DNA of 64,000 nt from positions 8,757,001-8,821,000 of the forward strand of contig BSYQ01000001.1 in the NCBI GenBank assembly GCA_030272585.1, written 5' to 3'. The notes under the pieces were generated by a model that had not been told where the DNA came from, searched no databases, and worked only from the letters and a program-made list of their open reading frames with translations. The DNA is from Bryopsis sp. KO-2023 (Eukaryota > Chlorophyta > Ulvophyceae > Bryopsidales > Bryopsidaceae). Below, piece by piece: positions 1-15,225 of this stretch; position 1 is the stretch's first letter, and every line of letters starts with the position of its first letter. A program made the position numbers and the translations under genes.

Positions 1-339
1 TCTGGAATGTTTGAGGAATGTTTCTTTTACAAAACAACTAGACTTAGCACAATAATTTCAGGAATTGATAGGAGCCTGTTTGCAGAAAACTTTGATTTAC
101 GCATCAATCTCGGCCATCAAGAGGAAATCATTGTTGCACCCCTTCCCTCCCTCCCCCCCCCCCAAAAAAAATAAATAAAACATTGTGAAGATACGCTCAG
201 AACTGGGATTTTACTTTCATCTGTTCCTAAATTTTAACCACCTGCTTGACATAACTAAGGTAGCTATTGCTGTGATAACGTCATTCCGATGCACCCACTC
301 TTGGTCTAAGAATGGCACACTTTTTTTTTCCCCGGAGAA

Positions 340-585
340 ACTGATGTGCAAGTCTGCACAAAGCTGCCCTCCTCTCTGCCGAAAATTTCTGATCATTTGC
401 AGCAGCGATCAGTTTTGGAGCCAGATGCGATTCCAGATATGTATCAAAAAGCAATCTCTGCAGTGCTTCTCGAGATCTGTCGGGACACCCACCCTCTGTT
501 CAAGTCAGACCTCATCAAACTCACAATTTCCCCTTTGAGAAATCGTGTCAATCGTGTCGATATCTTCTTGAAAACACTGGAGTGA
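340..585 (+). CDS. 3'-terminal exon of an unrecognised gene (5' part off-window or unassigned)
   Basis: After a pyrimidine-rich stretch ending in AG at about 339, a frame stays open for about 80 codons to TGA at 583-585. The translation is mixed amphipathic sequence rather than low complexity, including KAISAVLLEICRDTHPLF, and it ends shortly before the convergent minus-strand gene. It could be the last exon of a gene entering from the left. I do not recognise the family, and the upstream bases to position 1 hold no exon I can link to it. The exon start is inferred from the AG and the frame only. Confidence 0.35.
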   Translation, partial: TDVQVCTKLPSSLPKISDHLQQRSVLEPDAIPDMYQKAISAVLLEICRDTHPLFKSDLIKLTISPLRNRVNRVDIFLKTLE

Positions 586-895
586 CCTTACTCATGTAGT
601 TTTTCCAGCTGTGCTCCTCTGCTGTAAGTCATCACTGGCTTCGTCCCACAACATATCAATGCCTGGATTTGCTCAGAATTCTGCATCATTTTCCAACATT
701 CATCTGGAAGCCATACGCTCGACATTTCCTCTGGGATTTTGAGTTGGTTAGGCACCGTCCCTGCAACATAGACCGAACAGAGAAAGCATAAGCCTGGATA
801 TGCAGAACAACTCTATTGATCAGATCCTGTAGCTGCCTTGGCGAAAGAGATAACGATTAAGAGATATCCCGATAACGATTTTGGGAAATATGGAG
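586..895. other. Convergent 3' intergenic stretch
   Basis: This lies between the stop codons of two genes pointing towards each other. A short minus-strand frame around 700-830 is open but does not join in phase to the exon ending at 896. I see nothing else here. Confidence 0.3.
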
Positions 896-2884
896 CTATT
901 TACCGAACGGACCAGCATTGGTCAGAAGCATTCTGAGTGCCCTGTTCCTCCATCGCACAACATCTGATTGATCCACTTCAGTCAGGGGATGATCCAATTC
1001 CTTTACTGCCGAACTCACATCCCTCCATAAATCGATGATGTCTGCAGGATCCATTTCCAGTTCACCACCTTCAGAGATCTTCGCTTGAACCTTGGATAGT
1101 GGCAAGAAAAAAAGCTAACCCCCCCCCCAAAAAAAAAAATCAACAAAAGAAAATCCCAACAGGCCATGCAGGGTAGTTCTTTTGCATGTTTTTTTTTCTT
1201 AGTGCAACGATGAGTTAAATGAAACTGGAAACCCACCTTGAGCAATAGCACTATTGACTCGATGACTGCTGCACCTTTTGACCAGTCGTCTATTTTATCA
1301 TATCCTGGGGATGCAGCTCGAGGGTTCAATCCAAACTCAAACAACGATTGGTTTCGAATCGAAAAGCAATCACCATACTTGTACTTAATTAAACAGTAAA
1401 TCCAACGAACAAAAATGTATACTATACAAAATCATCATGAAAAGAAAAAAGCATGTAAACATTTCCACAATATGGGGAAGTGACTGCATACCTTGATCAT
1501 TTGCTCCATTTGCGTTTGAAAGGTCAAACATAAATTGGGATTTGGATTGCTGCAATTCAAGATCTTCAGATGCACTATCTGGAGAAGCAGTTGTTGTGGC
1601 TTTTATTTATTTCTTATTCTTTTGCTTTTCTCAATAGCACAGGCAAACGGGCGAACCAACACAGGCAGATTTATTTCCTGTCCGCTGAAATTGATTTTTA
1701 CCTGCTGCAAAACAGCGTTGTTGATATTCAGCCATTAGTTTCAGAAAGTCGTCTGGCAGCCTGGGTAGTTCGAGAGTTGGCTTTTGCTGTTCATCAGATT
1801 GCGTTGTTTTTGAAGGTGGTTTTTTGCAGAGGCCATTTTGCCTGGTACAGCAAAAGTTCAAAAAAAACTAATAACGAAAAATTCCTTGAATCAAAACTTC
1901 TCCCAGACCATGAACTCAAGGATTTCTTGTCTGAAGAGTTGAACCCACTTTTTAGCAGATGTTGTTGCATGTTCAGTTTTCCCTGCGACTTTTTTTTGCG
2001 TCGGTCGTTTTTTCAGTGCTGTGGGTTTCAGACTGACTTCTCGGAGCCTCCGTGCTTGCTCCAGCACTTCGTCCAGCCGCTCCAATTCCTGCTGTTCTGA
2101 AGCAAACATAAAAGAAGCCACATCATCATGCATGAACAAAAAAATAGTCGAACAAGAAGCAAGTTTCAAAGAGCAGAGACGCTCCTGCAGAGTAAATTCC
2201 ATTTGCATGGCTCCAGGTACCAGCAGACATCGTCAGCCAGCTAAGATTCTAGCCAGGGTGTTTTGTTTTAATACCTTTTTCAACAGATATTGCAGCATCC
2301 TGTCTTGCCTCCCCTGTCCTCTCATGCTCCAATTTGACTTTGCACGCATCCACTCTGCCATCGTTAAAAAAATTTACACGAAATTTGTGATGATGGTGTG
2401 TGAAGGTTAAGAATGTCAAGCATGGGATGCATTAATCATGCATTCATCTGATTTCGAAACAGATCAAAAAATCTATGGGTTTGAACTAGGATCAATTCAT
2501 CCACACATAATCTGCAAGTGATCCTGCGGTGCTGACAAATAAACAGCTCGAAGGTATGCTGATCTTTGCCATGACATCCATTTGAGTGGGTGCCCCCTCC
2601 ATGACGACGTCCTTGACGTCTACTGGGGATTGATTTTGCATCCCTTACATTTGTTCGAGGTGCCTGGCGACCACGCGCTGCTCCTGGACGATTGATTCTA
2701 GATTCGTCGCGGTGGCTGTGGCATTATCGTACGTCTGCAGGACCCAAGAATTTTTCAACAGTTTTGTTGATTGCACAGACGTCGTTCCTATCTCTTGGGC
2801 TCGATCTCGATCGTAACTTACTGTAGTTAGGAAGTCGGCGATCTCGATCAGCGTTTCTTGAGTACTTTGCCAAGAGCCCGCCAT
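896..2884 (-). CDS. Unrecognised multi-exon gene, partly helical/coiled-coil product
   Basis: Several minus-strand segments look like exons of one gene. The first runs from ATG at 2884 to a GTAAGG donor after 2649 and encodes a helical N-terminus. The exons at 2096-1949 and 1841-1702 join in phase across GT-AG borders; the former is Glu/Arg/Lys-rich. Further segments near 1543-1493, near 1307-1240 and 1101-896 carry helical sequence such as DDWSKGAAVIESIVLLLK and end at TAG (896-898). The segment at 1543-1493 joins the next in phase. Two links do not close: the exon after 2649, and the join from 1702 to 1543, where a small exon may be missing. I do not recognise the family. The gene is head-to-head with the HAUS5-like gene. 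That a gene is here is fairly likely; its exact structure is not settled. Confidence 0.45.
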
Positions 2885-3282
2885 CGAAGCATGGATCGCT
2901 TGTATCGAAACAAAGGAAAAAAAGAGTTTGAAATGCTGAGTTGGAATGTAATTTATGTGTGTTTCTGAGTTGGAGGCTCTGGTGCAAAATCCTGGTGTGT
3001 CTTGCAGGATTGTGGTGGATGAGGTTTAATTGGGCAAGTTAAGTTAATTCTAGCGCAAATTTTATTTTTTATTTTTTTTATTTTTGGTTTGGTTTAACGC
3101 AAATTCACAGGAAGACCGCATTGTTGACAGGACGTGTATCTGTCGCACTGGTTACCCTCCCGTGCCCTTTTGCTTGTGACAGAAACTGGTCCAGACGTCC
3201 AAGGCGGGAAAGAGCAAACTTGTCGAGCAACCGCCGCCATTTGCCTCACGACGCCGCGCTCAGGTGGCGAAGGTTTTCCGGA
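2885..3282. promoter_or_regulatory. Shared 5' region between divergent genes
   Basis: About 400 bp separate the ATG of the minus-strand gene (2884) from the preferred ATG of the HAUS5-like gene (3283). It includes an AT-rich stretch at 3045-3090. A bidirectional promoter is inferred from arrangement only. The plus frame is open back to 3121 without an ATG, so some of this may be 5' UTR. Confidence 0.3.
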
Positions 3283-5554
3283 ATGGAGTGTTCGAATCGA
3301 TATGGGGAGCACCTCGACGTGCCGATGGAAAAACAGATGGTTTCGTGGCTGAAGGAGATTGGCTACAGAGGGGAGGGTCTCAAGGCAGGAAACTTGCGGA
3401 GGTTGTGCAACGACGAGGATATAATCGACGCGTTGTTTTTCTTGATGCAAAGGATGCGTTCGAAAGAAGAAGCTCGGGTATTTCGGACGCAGTTGGGTCA
3501 GCTGGAAACTCTGGACGAAGCGAAGTCCGCGTCGAAAAAAGCCAGGGCCGCGAAAATGCGTGAAGCGCGAAAGGAACGTCAACTGTACGAAGATCGGAGC
3601 CGGCGAGCTTTCGAGGAGTGCAAGAGGCAAGCGCAATGGTTGAAGGGGATGCAGAACACGCTCGTCGAGCAAGAATCCCGCTGGAGGTACGAGGCGAAAG
3701 TGACGATCAAGGAGCGCAAGCTGCAAAGACGGGTCCTGAAGGGGTTCAAAGACAAGGTGTCAGGCATGGCCGGGGAGTTCGACGGCAGGATGGAGGGCTT
3801 GAGGAGAATCGTCAGGAACGGAAAGCTTCAGCGACAAGAAGGGGGCAAGCTGCTGAGGCAATGGGACGCTCGAAACTTCCACAGAAACCACAAGAAGCTC
3901 AAAAAGGTGGTGGCTATGGCCGAGGACAGCATGAATCGGTCGCAACCTTGGTCGAAAGACGCGGGAATTCCGTGGGATGGGAAAAACAGGAAATTGAGTT
4001 TGCCAACGATCGCACTCGACGGCGATGTGCAAATGGAGCTGGCCGAAATCCTGACGTGCAGTGGGGGGCATTGTCTCGCTCAATCGCTGGGGGAATTTGC
4101 GAGGCTTGCCTCCTTAAACTTCAGAAACAAACTACAGGAGGGGGACCTCAACTCGAGCGATGCTTCCCCCAGGAAGGCCAGATTCCAGGAGGCACAGGCC
4201 ATGCTGGACAAGCTCCATTCCCTCCATGTGGCGGAGTCCTTGGAAAAAGAGAAGATATTGAACCAAGCCCACATGGTGAAGAGCCGGAAATCGAATGCAC
4301 ATGGTATAGTGCTGGAATGGGTGAATGTGGACAACAGCAGGAAGCAGCGTTTGGAGCTGATGGGGAGGTTGGCTTTGATGGAGGCGGATTGCATGGTGAT
4401 TCGGGAGGAAATGGAGTCTATGAGGAAGGAAGAAGGCCCTCAAGCGGCTGCCCTGAAAACCAAAGCCAGGAGCTTGCGTGCAAACTGCGATTTTCTGATG
4501 AAAAGGTCGATCGATCTGGATGGGCTGGTGGAAGACACGGTTCGGCAGCTGGGGAAGTCCAGGCAGCACCTCCTCAAAATGAGAAAGAACAACGACAATT
4601 ATTATGCGTTCAAAATCATGCATCAGTGCGATCGAGTCATAGGGCAGTCCAAGAAACCGTCGGACCTGATGGAGGAGGTGGAGTGCATGGAGAAAATGAA
4701 GCTCGGCAATCATCCGTTGAGGCAAACGGCGAAAAAGGGTTTTCGTGTGGAGGGCAGGAATCGGAGGTCGTGGGAAGAAGATGATGGGGAGGACGTGCCG
4801 GCTTTGCAGCAATTCGAGTGGGCTCTCCAGGAAAGGCATTTTTTCCAAACCACACTGGGCGCCACCGACTTCGACAAATCCAAGTCATGGAGGCTGTTGA
4901 AGGTGCAGAGAACAGATGCTTTTACAGCCAAAATTAGAAGGGGAAAAAATACTGTTCAATACTGTTCTTGTTGTATCGCGGTTGCTTCTCCCATGATGTT
5001 AATTCACAGGGCTACGAAGCACCTAAATAAAGAAGTTCTTTTTTCTTTCTTTAATATTTTTTGTTTTTCTTATAAACCAGGTGATGACTGCAATCGCCAA
5101 GGAGTACCCAACTGCGGCAGTATGGTCGCCCGATCATTTCTTCAAGAAAGTCAGACACATTGTGCTTTCGTTGGAGAGTTCAGCCATCATCGGCTCCAGA
5201 CTCCTCAAGGGCAACTCGGCCATTCGAGAAGACATCGCCCAAGTCAAAAAAAACACCAGCATCGCTCAAGAGAAGCACAAATTTCTGTGCACCACCCACA
5301 GCGAAGAAGTGTGGGAGGGGCTGGAGTCGGTGTTTGAAAAAGCGACGAATTTGGATCTGACGTTGAAAAAGGAAGTGAGAAAAGCGCTGGAGAATTACGT
5401 GGAGTTGCCGATTCTGAAGAAAGCTATTTTCATGGGCTTGGAGGGCCATGGAGGAACGATTGCTTATTGGATGAGTCAATGGGATGATGCGACAGGGTAC
5501 ATCAGATTCAGGAAAGGACTGGGCGGAAGGCAGGGCTCCTATAGACAACGCTGA
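3283..5554 (+). CDS. HAUS augmin-like complex subunit 5 (HAUS5/AUG5-like)
   Basis: Two exons, 3283-4902 and 5081-5554, join in phase 0 across a GTGCAG...CCAG intron and encode 697 aa, close to the known size of HAUS5 (about 630) and plant AUG5 (about 800). The N-terminus (residues about 15-75) carries the family pattern: a WLKEIGY motif, then an LRRLCNDED segment, then an RMRSKEEAR segment, matching the 'W..eeMgY ... ir.lCrg ... RvkSe' layout. The rest is long basic coiled coil with a more globular C-terminal exon. Augmin recruits gamma-tubulin to existing spindle microtubules to branch them. I chose ATG 3283; the in-frame ATG 3325 is also possible. Identification rests on the N-terminal pattern, size and coiled-coil layout, so another coiled-coil family is not excluded. 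Confidence 0.55.
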
Positions 5555-6039
5555 AGGCTGTTTTTTTCTTCTTCAGAACTTTTTCTTTGTTAGCGACCAT
5601 ATCGAGTAAAGTGACTGCACAAAGAGTTCAGGAAGAGGAAATATTTTGCTTCAACATCCCTGCATCTGTGGTGTGGAATTTTCGTAGCTGCTATGTTCCT
5701 AGTTGGAAGTCATTTCTTTCTCATAGCAGGTTTTTAGGGTGCCGAACTCTGTTTTTTTGGATTTTGAGACTCCTGCACGAAAGAGGGGTCTTTCTTGGGG
5801 GAGGGGGGGGGGGGCATAGAGACATCATACACGCAAATTGGTAGCTTTTGTAAATTACTAGACGGACCTGATGTTGTGCCTTGTGTTTTCTACCCATAAA
5901 GGTTCAACCTCTCCTTCCTGACCATCATATTCCCTATGAGCGCACCGCACATACTCTCGCTGCCCCCTCCACCCACCAAAGAATCTAATGTTCACAATCG
6001 GTTCTGAGCTGAACCAGTGTCCCAGTCAGTCCCCTTCAT
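5555..6039. other. Intergenic region, no gene seen
   Basis: Probable 3' UTR and spacer of the HAUS5-like gene. It contains a long G-rich tract at 5799-5815. Nothing else is supported. Confidence 0.35.
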
Positions 6040-8425
6040 GCTTAATCCTTCATTTTTTGGGACATCATAAATCAATCAAGTTTTCTTAATCAGGCAGTTT
6101 CATTTTTCAAGGACTCTCTGCCCAACAGCAGAGAGGAATGCCAACTGAGGAATGCAATCGTCATGTGGAATGTTCCCTTTAAGTAAATTCAATTGCTGGA
6201 CCAAATCGACATCAGACAACAATGTGGAGGGACTTTCAAGGGTACTTCGATGATATATAACAATCAATTATGTTCTCTTCTTGCAATACCAGCTTTCTGG
6301 AATCAAGCAAGTATCAAGTGTGCAATCGCTTTTTCGTTTCAACGGTCATTCTGGGCCAGCAACAACTTCAAATGTTGGATCATCCGAAGGGTGAATCGCC
6401 CCGGTGTTTGTAAACAGTTGGACCTGAAATGGGTTCCTCAACTGCCATCATCTTTTTTTCTTTATTCTTTTTTTTTTCCAAACCATCGCCCTCTTGTTTC
6501 AACCCCTGAATTTTCTTCCATTTCATCCTTCCCTGATTTTTTCCTGCTTGTTTGTACAACCAATAGTTTACTCTTGGGATTAAAAAAAAAAAAAGGGAAA
6601 AAAAAGGTGCATTTTTGGAAAATGCTTTGCAGTTTCTCGATATTGCTTACAGTCGCTTTAAAAAAAAGGAAGGTGCCAAATGCTTTAGTGTGGTGGGGTT
6701 CGACAGTTGAAAAGTGAAAAAAGAGGAAAAAAAATGGAGGTTGAAAAATATATAATGGGAAGCTGAGGAAAAAAAGAAGAAGAAAAACATGGAAGGGAAA
6801 AAGGGGGAAAATGGGAGCAAGTGGTGGGCAACCTGGAGCATCACTGCAACTCTGGCTGGAAAAATCTTTGATCTTACCCAGCGACTGATTCCTTGTACAC
6901 TTTGTACACTACGTACAATGTTTTGTATACTTTGTACATTATGTAGAATTGTTTTGTAGGCTCTGTACATTATGTACAATTTTTGTATGCTCGAAAGTTT
7001 GGTGAAAAAAATAATAGTTAAAAAAAAAAAAACGGATGATGACAGTTGAAGAAAAAAACTTAGTTGGACAAAAGAAAGGAGAGGATGATAGTTTAAGGAA
7101 AAAAAGAGGATAGATGAAAAAAAAGGGTGTTGAAAAAGAAAAGGTGAAATCAGGATCACTTAACATTGGGCTAGTGGAGAGAGGTACTGACCGCCTTTGA
7201 TGTAAGAAAGAAAAAAGGGGTGGATAGAATCAAACAAGGTTGTCTGGATGCTTCCCTTCAATTTTGAACACAAAACCTGGCTTCAGAAACACATTTTGAA
7301 GGGGGGGGGGGGGGGACTGCCTGCAAAATTAAAGTGAAAAAGGCACAAAATTAGTAGGGCACAAAAAAAACTGTACAAAAAAAAAGGTGAAAAAGAAAAG
7401 TATCGAGTGAGCAAAGGGATTTTTCGTGCTGAGCAATACACAAATATGGACTGGAGGAACACACAGGGAAGAATGGCTGGATTTTTTTGAGATCTTTTTA
7501 AAAGGTTTTTGAGGAGCCAAGGAAAAAAGAAGAAAAAAAAAAAAGCAGCGAATCCCTTTACAAAAAAGGACATCAAGGGGAAAACGAAAAAGTCTGTATG
7601 TGGTGGGGTGAAGATGAAAAGAAATATGTTCGACTTTAGTAGGATGGCAGTTTGGTGAAAAGAGTGGTGTCATTGTTGAATTGACATGCCAAGCGTTATG
7701 ATGAAAAACGGCTTGAAGATTGATCTGAGGTCTGGAGGGGTCTTGTTCACCCAGGGTGTCTCACTGTTGGATTTCTACCAATGTGTAAAAATGGCTGCTT
7801 GCTTCCATACTGTGTTGCATTGTAATTCACTGAAAAAGAATTTAACAGAGAGATAATGCACCCTCCTGGAGTTTTACATCAGGTTTACTACTTTTTCAAG
7901 CATCTAAAAATAATTTTCTGACTGGAAATGAGCTGCAGAAGGAAAAACTGTTAGGTTGAACTATGTAGAGAACTGGCCTTGCCTAAAAATAAATGTTGAT
8001 TTTCGGATCCGGCTGGCAATTCTTGTTTCATATGTTTCTTTATTTTGTGGGCAGCTTGCATTCATCCGATACACTGAAAAGAACAAAACCTGTTATCTGG
8101 TGGTTTTGAGAAAAATTTCAGCTCCAAGGAATGGCAACAAGGCAGAATCCCTACCAGGAAGGGCCCATTGTTTTCGTATTTATTATAATACACTATGACA
8201 GGTGCCCCACATATTCAAACTCCAAGGCCTCGATTGCGAAAAAAAGAGCTGAGGAAAACTCCATCATATCACCCAGTGGGATTGACAACTCCCGCAAGCT
8301 AAGAAATTTAATTGAGTGTGGGTTACTAGCACGAATATATCCAATGGTCATCAGTGGGATGTAGAGACATTATGCATGCAAAATTTGTGGCTTTTGAATT
8401 ACAACCAACCTTGGCGGTACCAGGG
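6040..8425. repeat. Left arm of a large inverted repeat
   Basis: Blocks here are reverse complements of blocks at 28.3-32.2 kb in mirrored order: 6040-6440 matches 31540-32150, about 6566-6900 matches about 29340-29700, and about 7500-8425 matches about 28272-29200. The arm contains purine-rich low-complexity DNA, a cluster of GTACA/TGTAC words (about 6890-6990), a G14 run (7303-7316) and a copy of the MPS-type first exon (7686). Compared with the right arm it lacks about 1.8 kb after 6440 and keeps 7160-7490, which the right arm has lost. The match was read by eye, so identity is not quantified. Confidence 0.75.
7686..7856 (+). pseudogene. Dispersed copy of the MPS-type first exon
   Basis: An open frame of 56 codons starts at ATG 7686. 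Its first 38 residues are almost the same as the first exons at 29092, 37614 and 42358 (all minus strand), with the shared core NGLKIDLRSGGV and GVSLLDFYQCVKMAA. Most nucleotide differences from the 37614 copy are silent. After KMAA it diverges from the array copies but resembles the 29092 copy, then stops at TAA. No further exons of the array gene are visible downstream, so it is probably a gene relic. The function of the family is unknown. Confidence 0.5.
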
Positions 8426-9966
8426 GCAAAATACAAGTGGCCATCAATTAGTCATGGATATCGAGAGGCCAAAATGGGTCCCACTTGAAATTCAAAATTC
8501 ATTGCCGATACCATTGTTTTCGCTCAGCACCTTTTACAACCAAGTGCAGAAATCACACAAAAGGCACTTTCGAAGGCTTCCAAGATATGAGTAGGAAGGA
8601 GACCATCTTTATTATTCTGAAATTTTGTCTTAATCTCATGAACTCTATTCTTAACAGAGTATTTTCTGCTTCTCATGACCCCAAAGCATGTTTTCCCTCC
8701 TGATAATTTTGGAGATGAACCCCAGGATATCTACAGATATATCAGCAAGCAAACTCGATCCCGAGAGAAAGACTTCACTGGTTGAACTTTTCCTACAAGA
8801 GTAGTGAATGGGTTGGCAGAATTCAATTGATCAAGACTTCATTATGTTCTTTTCAACCACTCACTACAGCATGTTTTTTAAGGGGGGTCGTGAGTGCCCT
8901 GAAGATTGTTTTCTTCCTTTCTGGCGTTTTTCTTCCTTTCTGGCGTCGGGTTCTGTTGCTTTTTGAATTATCATGCATTTTAGTTTTCACAAAACATCAC
9001 CAGAAAACTAAACCAGTCTTAAAAAAAAAGAAAAAAGCTTGTAGCTTTTATTACAAGGCATGACCGAAAAATATTCAAAAATCTTCAGCAAAATTTTCAG
9101 TATGGGCCAGAGTTAATGGTGCAAGTAGAAACACTGCAGCTTGCAGCCCAAACACGTTAAAAGATTTGAACAAAAACAGACGTTCGGAATGCACAATGAC
9201 GATTTACCGACAGAAATAAGAACAATCGCCATGCACAACGTTCCACCTCGATACTGAGGTTCAATTCAACTCAAAAAAAGCTTCCTGTCCCCCAAATCTA
9301 ACTAAAGAAAATGCATTTTTTGGGTTGACTAATAATATGTCAGACAGCTGGTGCCACTTTTTCTGACAATTATTATATCAATGTTTTTTTTTTTTTTTTT
9401 AAACTGTCTACAAACCAAAAAGAAATAAAAAGACAAACAATCAAACTGGAACAGAATTCGTTCCCCCCCGTCCCAGTTTCAATCAAAGAGAAACGCAAAG
9501 AATCGACAAAACATATAAATAGTTAAATTTCTTCAAGCAACCGTGGTTTTGAGGTTTGAAGTAATAACGTCTCGACAGCCAAGCCCGATCCTTTGCAGAA
9601 CCATCTGCAGAAACAGAAGTTAAATATACGTTGTTTTCACAGTGTTTTTATCATACAATTAAGAAAAACAAATAAACATAAGAGTCATGAGGAATTCGGT
9701 TTGTTGTTTTTAAAGAGCAGTAAGCCCATGCCCATAAGCCTCATGGTGAGTCTTACTATTATTTTTTAATGGACTCCAGCAACTTGAACGAAACTGAAGG
9801 CAGGCAAGCATGTCAAAATTTGTGACACTGCTGGAAACAGTAAAAGGCCCTCCTAGATTCAAAGAAACGAACCCACCAAACGTCGATCGGCAATTTCATT
9901 GCAACGAAAACCACCGCAAAAGAGAGCAAAAATTCTCCACACACTCACTCGTTTGAGCCCCCCTTT
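8426..9966. other. Intergenic region, no gene seen
   Basis: AT-rich DNA outside the inverted repeat. It has a short direct duplication of about 19 bp (TTCCTTTCTGGCG-containing) at 8905-8950 and poly-T/A runs near 9385. No splice-linked frames were found. Confidence 0.35.
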
Positions 9967-10736
9967 GTGACGAAAAGCAAACGAAGAATTCATGCGCTCG
10001 TGTCCGGTCCCAGTGTGAGCGTCAGATCGATGGTAAATCTGCGTTGTTTGGGTTTTTGGTGCTCCCTATCTTTCAAGCAGCGGTCGCCCATTTTCGATCC
10101 CCAGGACCCCATCGGCTTCCTAGGTTCCATTGGAACGGAGGGCAGCCTCAAATTCCGTTGGTGGAGAAACCTCATCATCAGCATGTACCCACCAGTCCAA
10201 CATAACAAGGAAAACATTTCGAAGAGTTGGTCGACTACGACGAAATCACGACACGGGAGGACGAGTGGGAGGTGGATGGACGAATGCAATTGCGTTGCTG
10301 CAGCTTTTCAGTGGCGGCGCGACGACCGAAAGACGTCATTCGTCCCTCGTTGAGGGGACTGTGGACTGGACACGGCCCCACATTTGCTTCTGAGCGTCCA
10401 AGGGACGGAGTTTTGTGGGCGGCTTCTGGGCTGGTGAGAGGCTATGGTTGCTCGCCTTTCTGGTTGGGTGTCAAATTTCCGCCGTTGGTTTGGTTGTGCA
10501 GGTGTCAGGATTTCATTAAAGGATTAATTTTTGATTGGAGTACTCGTTTGGAACATTGGTTGCGACAGGGGCGAGAGGCCCCTCAAGCAATATGTAATTA
10601 TTGTTGTTGTTGTTGTTGTTGTAGGATTTCAAAGCTTGTGTGTTCGGCAAATTTCGACAGGCAGCGAGACTGGATCAAGAGATCTTACAATCCATTTCCA
10701 TCCACCCCCCATTCTTTAGCGTTACAGGTTCAATAG
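9967..10736 (+). other. Possible uncharacterised coding region
   Basis: GC content rises here and overlapping frames are open on both strands: a plus frame 9967-10353, a second plus frame 10227-10736 and a minus frame 9990-10289. The second plus frame has an acidic stretch (ELVDYDEITTREDEWEVDG) that could be an exon starting after an AG near 10209. It runs into a (TTG)n microsatellite at 10601-10621 that reads as poly-Cys, which argues against coding to the end. No family is recognised and no frame is clearly preferred. Confidence 0.2.
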
Positions 10737-11028
10737 GCCGGTAGCAAACCATCCATCCAACTCGAGATATCCCGTCGTTTTCCGTTTCTCAACATCCTGC
10801 CCCCATGATGATGGATGTGGACCATGCAAAAACTGACAACATCATGCCAGAACACCTTTTTTTTTCTGGAACAGTCCAGATAACTCCCCCAGACTTGAAA
10901 AAACAAGCAATCGAAACCGACCCAACAACAAACAAACACACCGACTGCAAAAGATGCAAATTTTTTCTTTTTCTTTTCTTTTTTGCTTCTTATCACACTT
11001 GAGCACTAAAAGACCCAGGCGAAGCTCT

Positions 11029-14711
<3,683 letters not shown>

Positions 14712-15225
14712 GGCTGTGCCGTTTACTGCTGGGTGTTGAAAGTGGCCGGGGTAGCTGTTGAGAGAAAAGAGTTACTACAGCCAGCACTTCTCCCTCTTTC
14801 TGTTTACAGGGACAGTGAGGATCCCCTGGACAAATGCCAGCCCGATCCATTCCCCCTAATCGAGCCGTAACATCCATTGGTGAGTCAACGAAAATTTGGG
14901 AAGAGGGGGGCGAGACGCTCGTTCAGAGAGGGGGAGCAACTCTTTTTCCAAAGCGTCTTGCCCATGCAAGCAAATTCGCCTTTCGAGAAACAGTCGCTCA
15001 GGATGAGAAAGGAGAAAGAGGCACAGTGCACGTTTTATTTCTACAACTGCAAAGAGCTTATTAAATGTAGAGTTCCAATAACAAGTGCCACCACCCAACC
15101 GAAAGCATCCACAGGTAAGCCAACATTTTGTGCCTGGATGCCCCTCCCCCATCCCTAACCTCCCCTTTCCTCCTTGCCCCCCCCCCGTTTTATTCCACAC
15201 AAAACCCAGCAAAAAAAGGCCCTAC
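14712..15225. other. Spacer between two same-strand genes
   Basis: This is the 5' region of ATP6V1A and the 3' end of the coiled-coil gene, both on the minus strand. Short frames here match nothing. No TATA box is obvious. Confidence 0.35.

Noticed and set aside
2579..2649. 26-bp intron directly after exon 1 of the minus-strand gene at 2.9 kb
   Set aside because: GTAAGG to CCCCAG would fit borders, but 26 bp is far shorter than every other intron here and the phase does not match the coding-looking frame that follows.
3121..3282. Upstream extension of the HAUS5-like protein to 3121
   Set aside because: It would need a TTG start and adds 54 residues of basic sequence unlike the family. ATG 3283 is preferred.
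9967..10736. Two long overlapping plus-strand frames as a gene
   Set aside because: Frames are open on both strands, none resembles a family, and the longer one runs through a TTG microsatellite as poly-Cys. Kept only as a low-confidence region.
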